A DNA stretch of 14,012 nt, taken from an uncultured Bacteriovoracaceae bacterium. Its GTDB lineage: Bacteria > Bdellovibrionota > Bacteriovoracia > Bacteriovoracales > Bacteriovoracaceae. The position numbers and the translations under genes were made by a program. The stretch covers positions 1 to 14,012 of the forward strand of contig CAKZUQ010000053.1 of the NCBI GenBank assembly GCA_937923325.1, written 5' to 3'. The notes under the pieces were generated by a model, which worked only from the letters and a program-made list of their open reading frames with translations, did no database searches and was not told the origin of the DNA. This document shows positions 6,164 to 13,814 of the stretch, piece after piece (within the stretch, counting starts at the first letter, position 1; every line of letters starts with the position of its first letter).

Positions 6164-7039
6164 TTAAGTTAACTTAATTAATGTGTAATCAAGTGGAACC
6201 TTGCCTGATAGTGAATAGATAATAAAAAATCCACCACCACCAGCACCACAAAGCTTCATATAAAACTCTTTAGTCTCTAGACCAGAAAGCCAAATATCTT
6301 TTAGTGCATTTGGTATCATTTTCTCAAAATAAAGATATTGTAATCTAGATAATTCTTTAAAGCGATTAGAAAAAGCTTCTTTATTTTTATCAAGAAGATC
6401 ATCAATAATGAGATTAGTTAAATTCATATATTTATTAATACCGTCTGAGTATTTATCATCTGAGCAATCTTTTAAAAATTGATGAACAAGTGGTGATGTT
6501 TTTCTTTGAGTTTTAGTATCAAGTAAATAAAACTGTCCTAAATCATTCAAATTAGGTTTATCAATAATAGAAACTTGTTGTGAATTTTTAATTAATACAG
6601 GTGTATTGATATAACTAATTAGTGGATCTAAACCTGAAGATTTACCATGAAAAAATGACTCCATCATGGCCAATAGTTCTTGAATAAAACCTAAATCATT
6701 TGAGTCATAGCTCTCTTCTCTATTATAATTTTTAGCATAAGTTCCAAAGAAAGCTGCACAAAGGGCTCCAGAACTACCAACTCCATAGCCTTGAGGTATG
6801 TCTGATTCAAAAACTAAACCAGATTGATAATCGTTTTCAAGTCTATGTAAATCCAATTCTCTGTTAAGAATTTTTGAACGTTTTAGATGTTCAATAAAAC
6901 CAGATAAGGTAGAATTTCCATCATTGGTATTCTTTAGACTTCCGCTAAAAGTGTTTAAAGGAAATGCGACTCCTTTAGAGCCTTTAACTATTCCGTATTC
7001 ACCAAAGAGTAATATTTTTGCACAATAAGTATTAATCAA
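6164..7039 (-). CDS. mvk: Mevalonate kinase (GHMP family)
   Basis: A 291-residue GHMP kinase that phosphorylates mevalonate to 5-phosphomevalonate with ATP. Motif 1 is KILLFGEYGIV (8-18). The ATP loop is PQGYGVGSSGA (82-92). Catalytic residues are in E127-SFFHGKSSGLD138, where Glu binds Mg and Asp138 is the base. Motif 3 is CGAGGGGF (264-271). From memory this is the form found in Bacteroidota, with GEY not GEH in motif 1. It starts at TTG (7039) and overlaps the end of mvaD by 8 bases. There is no strong ribosome binding site, so translational coupling is likely, and no other start leaves motif 1 intact. It follows mvaD in the operon, and the preceding pathway enzyme (mvaA) and the two next ones are all present. 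Confidence 0.88.
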   Translation of the reverse strand: MINTYCAKILLFGEYGIVKGSKGVAFPLNTFSGSLKNTNDGNSTLSGFIEHLKRSKILNRELDLHRLENDYQSGLVFESDIPQGYGVGSSGALCAAFFGTYAKNYNREESYDSNDLGFIQELLAMMESFFHGKSSGLDPLISYINTPVLIKNSQQVSIIDKPNLNDLGQFYLLDTKTQRKTSPLVHQFLKDCSDDKYSDGINKYMNLTNLIIDDLLDKNKEAFSNRFKELSRLQYLYFEKMIPNALKDIWLSGLETKEFYMKLCGAGGGGFFIIYSLSGKVPLDYTLIKLT

Positions 7040-8081
7040 AATATTTCTCGATTAGTTTTGGACCAGTACCTAGTTTATCGTAAATAATACTTAAACAAGC
7101 AGGCTGGATTTTCTTTTTTATAAAAAGATCAACATCATCTTTTATACTTTCTGGATAAATCATATGGATATTTGGACCAGCATCAATTGTAAAGTACAAC
7201 GGCAAGCTCGTTTCCTCCCTAAACTGTCTAATTAAATGGATAATAGCTAAACTTGCAGGCTCTAACAGAATATAACTAGGACTAGAACTCATCATAAGGG
7301 CATGTAAAGTTAGGGCTTCAAGTTCTAAAATCTCTCCAAATGTTTTCAGGTCATTATCTTTCATGGCCTGAACCATATCAACTAAATTATCTCTTGCTTG
7401 ATCATACCTTGCTTGGGCAAAAGGGTGAGCATTCATTAGATTATGACCAGCACTACTGGAAACAGTTTTTTCTGTTTTAGAAACAATGACTATCGTATCT
7501 AATAGACTTGGAAAATTCTCAAATTCATTAACACTTACAGCATACTCATCTGATGAAAATTCTAATGAAGAACTCCCCCAAGTTGTATAAGCCCCATAAA
7601 CACTTCTAGAAGCACTTCCTGAAGCGAGCCTAGATAAGTAAGATGCCTTTTTCAAGTCTATTTCTTTATTAATTATACTTGCTTCAAGTTCTAACAAGGA
7701 CATAACTATTGCAGACATCCCACTTGCGCTTGAAGCAATTCCAGAAGAGTGAGGGAAATTATTTGAAGTAGAGATTTTTAAGTCAAAACCATTTAAAAAT
7801 ATAAATTCTTCTTTATTACTATCTATAAATTCTTCTATTCGAGCTGAAAATTTATCGTTTTGAATTCCATCTAGCAAAAATTCTAAGATTTTAAAGTCAG
7901 TTTTATTATTTTTAGTAAATTCAACACTCGTCTTTGTATAGCATTTATCAAGAGTCATACTAAGAGATGGATTCATTGGTAACTGTTTATACTTCTTCCC
8001 CCAATACTTTATAAAAGCAATATTTGATGGAGAAGTATAAGTAATATTTAATTTATTGAATTCTTTGTTCGGAGTTTGCAC
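7032..8081 (-). CDS. mvaD: Diphosphomevalonate decarboxylase
   Basis: A 349-residue GHMP-fold enzyme that converts mevalonate 5-diphosphate to isopentenyl diphosphate with ATP and loss of CO2. Motifs seen: SNIAFIKYWGK (19-29), with the substrate-binding Lys25; FPHSSGIASSASG (109-121), the ATP loop; SGSASRSVYG (154-163), with the conserved Arg159; and ID300-AGPN, with the catalytic Asp. These are the residues expected in a true decarboxylase. The start is GTG at 8081, with AAAGGTG (8095-8089) 7 bases upstream inside the preceding gene, so the two genes overlap by 29 bases. The length is a little above the bacterial norm of about 330. The sequence again looks close to Bacteroidota versions. Confidence 0.94.
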   Translation of the reverse strand: MQTPNKEFNKLNITYTSPSNIAFIKYWGKKYKQLPMNPSLSMTLDKCYTKTSVEFTKNNKTDFKILEFLLDGIQNDKFSARIEEFIDSNKEEFIFLNGFDLKISTSNNFPHSSGIASSASGMSAIVMSLLELEASIINKEIDLKKASYLSRLASGSASRSVYGAYTTWGSSSLEFSSDEYAVSVNEFENFPSLLDTIVIVSKTEKTVSSSAGHNLMNAHPFAQARYDQARDNLVDMVQAMKDNDLKTFGEILELEALTLHALMMSSSPSYILLEPASLAIIHLIRQFREETSLPLYFTIDAGPNIHMIYPESIKDDVDLFIKKKIQPACLSIIYDKLGTGPKLIEKYFD

Positions 8082-9057
8082 TCTGTGACACCTTTACTTC
8101 TAGGTTTTGTTCTTTAATTGGTCTTTGAGAAATAAGTTCATCAAAAGTTAAAAACTCTTCAAAACCTAAGTTCTTAAAATATTCACGTGTTTCGTTTTTC
8201 GGTTTATCTGAAGTGACCATGACAAAGTCACCTCCCCAACCTCCTAGAGACTTAACACTTCCCCAGAAGTCTGGAAACAATTGATCTTTTACACGTGGAT
8301 GATCAATTGCATTTGAGATAATATTTTCGTGTTCAAAAACTAACTCTTCAAATTCTTTGAAATCGACGCAATCAATAACTTTTTCACTTATAGTATTTAT
8401 TTTTTTTACAATATTTTTTCTAAGGTTTTCATCAGTCACAAGATCTTTGTACCTTTTTATACTCTCCCTCGTATTTTGTTTTCTATTTAAATAAACAAAG
8501 AATATTTTATCTGCAAAATAAGGAGAAAAATTACATGCTTCCCATCTAGGGCCTCGAGATTGAACTTCATAGACGATGGGCCCAACACTTTGAGCACAAG
8601 CTATATCATATCCAGAGCCACCGAATGTTTTTTGCAATAATTCAAAAGGGCTAATGTATGCCCACTGAGCTATATTATAAATTAGTGTAGAACTACTACC
8701 TAAACCCCAACCAAGAGGAAACTCTAGCCTTGTTTCAACAACAACATCCTCATCTTCTCTTAAAAAATGTACATTTTGCTTTCTAGCTTGAGTTAATATT
8801 CTTTTTAAAGTTTGTGCTTCTTCACAAGTATTATCTAAACAATCAAAATGCCACAACTCATAGCTTGCTTCAAACCAGCATCTACCAGTAGAGTCATAAC
8901 TTTTCCAAGTTAGTTTTGGATCACTTGATCTTCTATATTTAACCGAAAGTGTTTGTCCTAAATTTGTGGGTAGTGCTACCGATTTAGCTCCATCCAAAAT
9001 AAAATACTCTCCCGTCAGTAAAAGTTTTCCATGTCCGTAATAAAATTGTTCTTTCAT
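8053..9057 (-). CDS. GYDIA-type GHMP kinase, candidate phosphomevalonate kinase
   Basis: A 334-residue GHMP-fold protein. Motif 1 is GKLLLTGEYFIL (10-21). The ATP loop is PLGWGLGSSST (114-124). The segment G149-YDIA153 is the signature for which the GYDIA family is named, and its Asp is at the usual catalytic position. Motif 3 is GGWGGDF (272-278). The GYDIA family is known in Bacteroidota next to mevalonate genes; a canonical MvaK2 is not in this window. Because the operon has HMG-CoA reductase, mevalonate kinase, decarboxylase and isomerase but otherwise lacks a kinase for 5-phosphomevalonate, the simplest reading is that this protein makes mevalonate 5-diphosphate. That is inferred from context. 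The ATG start at 9057 has a weak GAGAG site. The 3' end overlaps mvaD by 29 bases. Confidence 0.82.
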   Translation of the reverse strand: MKEQFYYGHGKLLLTGEYFILDGAKSVALPTNLGQTLSVKYRRSSDPKLTWKSYDSTGRCWFEASYELWHFDCLDNTCEEAQTLKRILTQARKQNVHFLREDEDVVVETRLEFPLGWGLGSSSTLIYNIAQWAYISPFELLQKTFGGSGYDIACAQSVGPIVYEVQSRGPRWEACNFSPYFADKIFFVYLNRKQNTRESIKRYKDLVTDENLRKNIVKKINTISEKVIDCVDFKEFEELVFEHENIISNAIDHPRVKDQLFPDFWGSVKSLGGWGGDFVMVTSDKPKNETREYFKNLGFEEFLTFDELISQRPIKEQNLEVKVSQSANSEQRIQ

Positions 9058-9110
9058 TAATTATATCTCTCTATCAACCGTTCTCTCAAAACTTGTGTAT
9101 AATTCGTATT

Positions 9111-10427
9111 TTACTGTAATGGTCCAATTTTCAAAAACTCTCTAACTGAACTGTATGAAACCGTATTGTCCGAGAAGTGAGCTTTAGCATTTTCAATTTG
9201 CTCTTTATTTGCACCTAATTGATTTAGTATATTTAAAAGATGCATCTTCATATGTCCTTTTTGAATTCCCGTCGTCACCAATGAACTAAGAGCACCAAAA
9301 TTTTGAGCTAACCCAACCACTGCAGCAATTTTCATCAAATCTTGTGCGCTAGGATTATCTAAAAGTTCCAAAGACATTTTAGACATTGGGTGAAGGCTCG
9401 TAAGCCCTCCAACTGTTCCAAGGGCCAATGGGATTGTTATTTCAAATCTAAAAATGTCTTTATCAATCGTACAACTCGAAAGTCCTCTATATTGTCCATC
9501 CTTAGCTGCATAAGCATGTCCACAAGCTTCTATAGCTCTAAAATCATTTCCAGTAGCTAGGACAACTGCATCAACGCCATTATAGATACCTTTATTATGT
9601 GTTACTGCCCTATTTACATCTACTTTTGCTATTTGAACTGCTCTTTCAAATTTATGAGCAAACTCTTTTGAAGAGATTTCTCCAAAGTTTCCAAGTTCGG
9701 AAATTGGACATTCAACATAGGCCCTAACAATACACTCAGGCGTGTAATTTGATAAGATCGACATAATGATCTCAATATTTTTTTCAGCATTAGAAAATGC
9801 TGTATATTCTGAAGCTAATATTTTTAAATTCTCAGCAATATTTTCAAGAACAGAATTTATAAAATTAGCCCCCATTGCGTCACATGTTTCAAACTTAACA
9901 TCAATTTGATAAAAATTTTCTAGAGTATGCGTCTTATCTACTAGTGTTAAGTCTTTGATCCCACCACCACGTTTTTCCATATTAATAGTTATAGATTTAG
10001 TAGCTGCCAGTAATTTTGCTTTATTAACAGTAAAGAAGTTTTTAAGCTTTTCTGTATCACCAATATACATAAAGTGAACTTGCCCAGACTTTGTCGTTGA
10101 AATAACTTTAGCCTTAAAGCCACCACGGCTTAACCAAAACTTTGCAGCCTTACTGGCCGCTGCAACAACAGAGCTCTCTTCTATAACCATTGGCACTGTA
10201 TATACTTTATCATTTATTGAAAAATTAGGAGCAACACCGTAAGGGAAATAATAATTACTTATAGTGTTTTCGCTAAAGTCATCAAAGATCTTTTGTTCAG
10301 CTTGATCCTCGTGCCAAAACCTATTAATACGAATAAACTCCTCTTGAGAGTTTGGATCAATTTGAGAAGCAAGCCATTCAATTTTTTCAGTTTTATCTAA
10401 TTTTGAAAACCCAGAAATTGTTTGCAT
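9111..10427 (-). CDS. mvaA: HMG-CoA reductase, class II (degradative-type fold)
   Basis: A 438-residue class II enzyme interconverting HMG-CoA and mevalonate with NAD(P)H. Recognisable stretches: FPYGVAPNF, then PMVIEESSVVAAAS, with the catalytic Glu83/84; CDAMGANF (182-189); THNKG, with catalytic Lys279; ATGND (catalytic Asp295), then FRAIEACGHAYAA; LGTVGG; and the C-terminal GIQKGHMKMH, with catalytic His392. All match the class II pattern, and the numbering of Glu83 is close to the Pseudomonas mevalonii enzyme. I take the ATG at 10427, not the in-frame ATG at 10448: AAGGGGA (10438-10432) precedes it, and it overlaps the fni stop by one base (TAATG). Next to fni and the kinases, it should work in the synthetic direction here. 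Confidence 0.95.
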   Translation of the reverse strand: MQTISGFSKLDKTEKIEWLASQIDPNSQEEFIRINRFWHEDQAEQKIFDDFSENTISNYYFPYGVAPNFSINDKVYTVPMVIEESSVVAAASKAAKFWLSRGGFKAKVISTTKSGQVHFMYIGDTEKLKNFFTVNKAKLLAATKSITINMEKRGGGIKDLTLVDKTHTLENFYQIDVKFETCDAMGANFINSVLENIAENLKILASEYTAFSNAEKNIEIIMSILSNYTPECIVRAYVECPISELGNFGEISSKEFAHKFERAVQIAKVDVNRAVTHNKGIYNGVDAVVLATGNDFRAIEACGHAYAAKDGQYRGLSSCTIDKDIFRFEITIPLALGTVGGLTSLHPMSKMSLELLDNPSAQDLMKIAAVVGLAQNFGALSSLVTTGIQKGHMKMHLLNILNQLGANKEQIENAKAHFSDNTVSYSSVREFLKIGPLQ

Positions 10428-11419
10428 TATTTCCCCTTTAAAAAACATTTAGCAAGTTTTAAATTTTCAATCTCGCTATGTGTAAAATCTTTTAATAATT
10501 CATAATCATGTGCATGTTTTAAAAAACTTGACGCCATTCCAATTATACTTTTTGCTTTTAAATTTTGTTGTAATCTATAGCCGTTTATTGAGTTTTCAAC
10601 ACCGCCAGAAATAATAAATTCCTTACAGCGAATAGAACTATTATCAATAGTTTGATTAACCCAATTAATCATCTCATCACAAGTATGACCAATTAGCGAA
10701 AGGCTTAGATTAGAAGGTCTTTTATCAGATGATTGTGCGTTATGTCTAGTCTGTTCAAGAAGTGTGAAGTTAGTTCCACCAAAACCTGCAAAGTCAATTG
10801 CCGCAATTGGTAAGCTCATAAGGCTTAACAATGAGTTAGGGCCAAATCCTTGCCCAACTTCTTTTACAATTATATTTAAGCCAAAATTATCTAAAATAAA
10901 TTTTATTGTTTCTATTGGTGCTCTTTTGTATCTATCACCTTCTGTTTGTGCCCATTCTTGCATTGGATTCACATGAATAATAAGTCCATCAGAAAGTAGT
11001 TCTTCGTGGATTTTTTGAATTTTAGATACTTTATTATTGTCAATTAGCTCCTCTAACTGAGCAATTCCTAGATTAAGATAAAAAGCTTGATCTCCAATTA
11101 GATCTCGTAAATCAAAGTCTTCCTTTCTATTAAAACTATCAAGAAGAGGCCTACATGAGCCTAAGCCCATTCCAAAGCCAAACTCATTAGCTACTTTTGC
11201 TAAATTAGTATTAAGCAGTTTAGCTTTTTGTGTTCCCCCAGTCATACTAGATATCCATAATGGGGCGTTGAAAGTCTTACCTAAAAATTCTAATGAGATA
11301 TCAGTAGACTCATTTGGATGTGAGCTTAAAAGTGGCTCATAGTACATATCTAAATTTCCAGACTTAGTTTGAGACTCAAATGCTAATTCTATATGATCTT
11401 TTTTCCTGTCTTCACTCAT
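10427..11419 (-). CDS. fni: Type 2 isopentenyl-diphosphate delta-isomerase (FMN, NADPH)
   Basis: A 330-residue TIM-barrel flavoenzyme that interconverts isopentenyl and dimethylallyl diphosphate. Motifs in order: RKKDHI (5-10), substrate binding; APLWISSMTGGT (52-63), FMN contact; GLGSCRP (85-91), where most members read GSQR, so Cys takes the Gln place; HVNPMQE (149-155), with the Mg-binding Glu155; VKEVGQGFG (185-193); DFAGFGGTNF (209-218); and SGGVENSIN (271-279). Length is in the usual 330-350 range. ATG start lies directly after the stop of the preceding methylase gene (no gap), with AGGGAG about 10 bases upstream. The last codon overlaps the mvaA start. It completes the pathway to both five-carbon units. 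Confidence 0.94.
   Translation of the reverse strand: MSEDRKKDHIELAFESQTKSGNLDMYYEPLLSSHPNESTDISLEFLGKTFNAPLWISSMTGGTQKAKLLNTNLAKVANEFGFGMGLGSCRPLLDSFNRKEDFDLRDLIGDQAFYLNLGIAQLEELIDNNKVSKIQKIHEELLSDGLIIHVNPMQEWAQTEGDRYKRAPIETIKFILDNFGLNIIVKEVGQGFGPNSLLSLMSLPIAAIDFAGFGGTNFTLLEQTRHNAQSSDKRPSNLSLSLIGHTCDEMINWVNQTIDNSSIRCKEFIISGGVENSINGYRLQQNLKAKSIIGMASSFLKHAHDYELLKDFTHSEIENLKLAKCFLKGK
10432..10438 (-). promoter_or_regulatory. Ribosome binding site deciding the mvaA start
   Basis: AAGGGGA on the minus strand, a near-perfect anti-16S match, is 4 bases before the ATG at 10427. An in-frame ATG at 10448 would lie upstream of this site and has none of its own. Confidence 0.7.
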
Positions 11420-12121
11420 TTACTTATCACTCCCTAAAGGTCCGAGTATTAGAATGAATTCTTTCTTTTCTTTTTGCATCGTTTTAGAAAGCTCACTTGC
11501 AGTCTTCCTAATTAATCTTTCATTTTCTTGATTTAATTCAAGGCCCAAAAATACTTCTCTATCAGGAGCAAACTTTGCTATCTCATCAATAAGCTTTTTC
11601 ATTCTGTAAGGTGTATCCATAAGCACAGACATCACAGGGCTTTTACAGATTCTTTTAATTTCCCTAGACCTTGTATCTGAACTTGCTGGAACAAAACCTT
11701 CAAACATAAATCGATCATGATCAAAGCCACTTAAGGCCACGGAAAGTGCAATTGAATTTGAAAATGGAGTTGATGTCACTTTAATATTTGATTTGTGACA
11801 CCTATCAACTAGAAGTCTTCCAGGGTCACAAAAAGCTGGCAGTCCACAGTCACTCATCATCACTATGTTTTTTCCAGCTTTAAGCTTACTCATTAAATCA
11901 TTTAAGATATCGCCGCGTGTATGCTCATTATATAGTACAAAATCCTCAATAGATTCACGAGGAAGTCCAAAGCGAAGCCACCGACGGCGCCCCTCTTTTA
12001 ATTCTTCAACACAAATAATATCTTTATTTGCTACTGCATTTAATAAGACATTCTTAGCAGTAGATTCAAGAGAAGATACATCATCAATTGGTGTGGGTAT
12101 TAAAGTTAATTTACCTTTCAC
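11420..12121 (-). CDS. RsmI-like SAM-dependent methyltransferase (tetrapyrrole methylase fold), divergent
   Basis: A 233-residue protein of the tetrapyrrole methylase/RsmI superfamily, shorter than E. coli RsmI (about 286). The N-terminus has IPTPIDD where RsmI has TPIGNL. Residues 36-50 read 'CVEELKEGRRRWLRF' in place of the RsmI EDTR region. The best conserved segment is MMSDCGLPAFCDPGRLLV (88-105), matching the AG.P...DPG..LV motif. It is followed by 'STPFSNSIALSVALSGF', where RsmI has PG.S....AL..SG, and by FEGFVP (140-145). This divergent subgroup is one I associate with Bacteroidota genomes. RsmI itself methylates the ribose of C1402 in 16S rRNA; whether this subgroup does so is unknown. 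GTG start (12121) with GGAGAG (12132-12127) 5 bases upstream; its start overlaps the preceding stop by 4 bases. Confidence 0.78.
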   Translation of the reverse strand: MKGKLTLIPTPIDDVSSLESTAKNVLLNAVANKDIICVEELKEGRRRWLRFGLPRESIEDFVLYNEHTRGDILNDLMSKLKAGKNIVMMSDCGLPAFCDPGRLLVDRCHKSNIKVTSTPFSNSIALSVALSGFDHDRFMFEGFVPASSDTRSREIKRICKSPVMSVLMDTPYRMKKLIDEIAKFAPDREVFLGLELNQENERLIRKTASELSKTMQKEKKEFILILGPLGSDK

Positions 12122-12645
12122 TTAATCTCTCCAAACTCTATAAATAATTCTGGCCTATGAAAATCTGGCAAATCTTCATTATTTATATGTAGTGCATAAT
12201 AGCTACGTGTTTTATCACTTCCAAGGCATGAAAAACAGTTACCATATAATATATTTCCACTACCTGGGATGTCAGAAAGAGGGATAGAAATAGACGTAAC
12301 CCATGGTTTTTTCGAAATTATCTCAAAATTTGTATCGAGTTTATTTGGAAACTTAGTTTTTAGCCTCGGAATTTCAACAACAAGAGCAAATGGTTGATTT
12401 AGTGGAGAACACTGAAGCTCTAAATATGGTGCTCTATTTGACCTTGAGATAAACACTTCTACAACATCATAGTCCCATAAACCACTGTTTTTAGAGTAAT
12501 CGTTTGAGAAACTATCTTTTGTATTAAAATCACAGTATCCAGTTACTTTAAATAAAAAATCAATTTGATTATTATAGATATTCCATTCAACTTCAATTTC
12601 AGCATTAGAGAATGCGTTCTTATGGTGTGGTTTGAGTTTTTGCAT
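12118..12645 (-). CDS. DOMON-like / carbohydrate-binding family 9-like domain protein
   Basis: A 175-residue single-domain protein, mostly beta strand. Hallmarks I recognise are LWDYDVVEVFI (56-66), YLELQCSP (74-81) and the C-terminal YYALHINNEDLPDFHRPELF (149-168). These match the DOMON-like/CBM9-like pattern with a Trp-x-x-Asp-x-x-Glu-x-Phe core and a final DFH-P segment. There is no signal peptide, so it should stay in the cytoplasm, unlike secreted CBM9 modules. The ligand is unknown; carbohydrate or heme binding cannot be read from the sequence. It is the first gene of the operon. The ATG at 12645 has no clear Shine-Dalgarno and lies only 5 bases from a strong -10 match, so a leaderless transcript is possible. 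The stop overlaps the methylase start by 4 bases. Confidence 0.72.
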   Translation of the reverse strand: MQKLKPHHKNAFSNAEIEVEWNIYNNQIDFLFKVTGYCDFNTKDSFSNDYSKNSGLWDYDVVEVFISRSNRAPYLELQCSPLNQPFALVVEIPRLKTKFPNKLDTNFEIISKKPWVTSISIPLSDIPGSGNILYGNCFSCLGSDKTRSYYALHINNEDLPDFHRPELFIEFGEIK

Positions 12646-12650
12646 AACTT

Positions 12651-12679
12651 CTTATAAATAATAACATAGTAGATGACAA
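12651..12679 (-). promoter_or_regulatory. Sigma-70-like promoter for the mevalonate operon
   Basis: On the minus strand TTGTCA (12679-12674), 17 bases, then TATAAG (12656-12651) gives 10 of 12 consensus bases. The expected start falls at 12644-12645, on the ATG of the first gene. The -35 covers the ATG at 12673 of the opposite gene, which supports the later start at 12718 for that gene. Confidence 0.55.
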
Positions 12680-12717
12680 GTAGTTGTAATTGCTTTCAAT
12701 ATGATTTAAATAGACAC

Positions 12718-13782
12718 ATGGAAGATTTTTTTATTATTTCGCCTCTTGGGCTTGAAAAAAGTGTACTCAAAGAGCTTAATCGAAAGTGGAAACTATATTT
12801 TGATTCTGACTACGAAGCAACAATAGTTGATGGTGGAATTGAACTTAGTGCTCAACTCGATCATGGCCTTGAGTTAAATAGGATTTTGAAAACCCCTACT
12901 CGAATTCTACTAAGAATAAAAAAACAAAAATGTAGAGATTTTCCAAAACTATTCAAAATTATCCAAAAGGTGAATTGGAAAAAGTTTTTAAAAAAAGAGG
13001 AAGTTCTTTGGAAAATAACAACAAAGGAATCTCGATTAATAAACACAACTAAGATAGAGAAAAGCTGTCATGATGCTTTGAAAAAGTACTTTAATGCAAA
13101 TAGACTACCAATAAAAGTACTAGAGAATGCTCATAACGAACCAACACAAAAACTATTTCTAAGAGTTGAAAATGATGATTTAACACTAAGTATCGACACT
13201 AGTGGTGACTCTTTACACATTCGTGGGAATGATAGTTTTAGAGGCCTAGCTTCAATTAGAAGCACTCTAGCAAGTGTCATTATTCAAGAGACTCTTTCTA
13301 ATCTTGATGAACAGATTACTTTAGTAGATCCAATGTGTGGTTCTTGTACTTATCTAAAAGAATCAAGAGATTTTTTCAAAATTAATAACAAAAGAACCTT
13401 CGCTTATGAAAGTTGGTCACCAAAGATAGAGTTGAAAGAAACAAATATAAAATTCAATATCAAAGAATTCAAAGGCTTTGATATTGATAAGAATATTATA
13501 AATAAGAATAAAGAATTCAACTTAGAAGTCTCAGATGTTTTTACAAAAAAACATAAGCTCACTAACCCTGTTATAATCTGCAATCCCCCTTATGGTAAGC
13601 GTGTAAAAATCGATATACCCAGAAGACAGTTTTTCAAAGAGTTAATAAGTTCAATTGAGCAAAACTATAATCCTAAATTAATAAGTATAATAGTTCCAGC
13701 AGATATCAAAATAGATAAGTTTTATTCAAGAATAAAAATATTTAATAGTGGTATATGGGTTTATAATTATTTAATCAAATAA
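12718..13782 (+). CDS. THUMP-domain class I RNA methyltransferase, RlmL type
   Basis: A 354-residue protein related to the N-terminal half of RlmKL, which makes m2G2445 in 23S rRNA. Residues 4-30 (FFIISPLGLE..VLKEL) match the opening of this family. About 45-160 is the THUMP RNA-binding region, very basic. LHIRGNDSFRG (166-176) replaces the common LHKRGYR. SAM motif I is DPMCGSC (204-210), usually DP.CGSG. The catalytic motif is NPPYGKR (289-295), as in N2-guanine methylases. Start choice: an ATG at 12673 is in frame, but its 15 extra residues do not match the family and it overlaps the opposing -35, so 12718 is preferred. Neither has a clear ribosome binding site. It is divergent from the mevalonate operon and ends before a terminator. 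The family is clear, the exact RNA target is not. Confidence 0.85.
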   Translation: MEDFFIISPLGLEKSVLKELNRKWKLYFDSDYEATIVDGGIELSAQLDHGLELNRILKTPTRILLRIKKQKCRDFPKLFKIIQKVNWKKFLKKEEVLWKITTKESRLINTTKIEKSCHDALKKYFNANRLPIKVLENAHNEPTQKLFLRVENDDLTLSIDTSGDSLHIRGNDSFRGLASIRSTLASVIIQETLSNLDEQITLVDPMCGSCTYLKESRDFFKINNKRTFAYESWSPKIELKETNIKFNIKEFKGFDIDKNIINKNKEFNLEVSDVFTKKHKLTNPVIICNPPYGKRVKIDIPRRQFFKELISSIEQNYNPKLISIIVPADIKIDKFYSRIKIFNSGIWVYNYLIK

Positions 13783-13783
13783 T

Positions 13784-13814
13784 TTGCCTACCGTTAAGTA
13801 GGCAAGTCTTTATT
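13784..13814. terminator. Bidirectional rho-independent terminator
   Basis: TTGCCTAC (13784-13791) and GTAGGCAA (13798-13805) form a perfect 8-base stem with a 6-base loop. T-rich sequence follows on both strands (TCTTTATTT on plus, ATTATTT on minus). It lies between the convergent stops at 13782 and 13814. Confidence 0.75.

Noticed and set aside
6164..6177. Perfect 14-base palindrome TTAAGTTAACTTAA at the mvk stop
   Set aside because: It is made only of common AT-rich bases within the last codons, has no T tract and no loop for a terminator; probably chance.
10764..10976. Plus-strand open frame inside fni
   Set aside because: Antisense to conserved FMN and Mg-binding segments of a certain gene; no start signal.
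11865..12125. Plus-strand 86-codon open frame opposite the RsmI-like gene
   Set aside because: Antisense to the conserved SDCGLP...DPG region; Ser/Arg-rich composition typical of an antisense frame; no ribosome site.
12673..12717. Upstream ATG giving a 369-residue RlmL-like protein
   Set aside because: The extra 15 residues do not resemble the family N-terminus, and the ATG sits in the -35 of the opposite promoter with no ribosome site.
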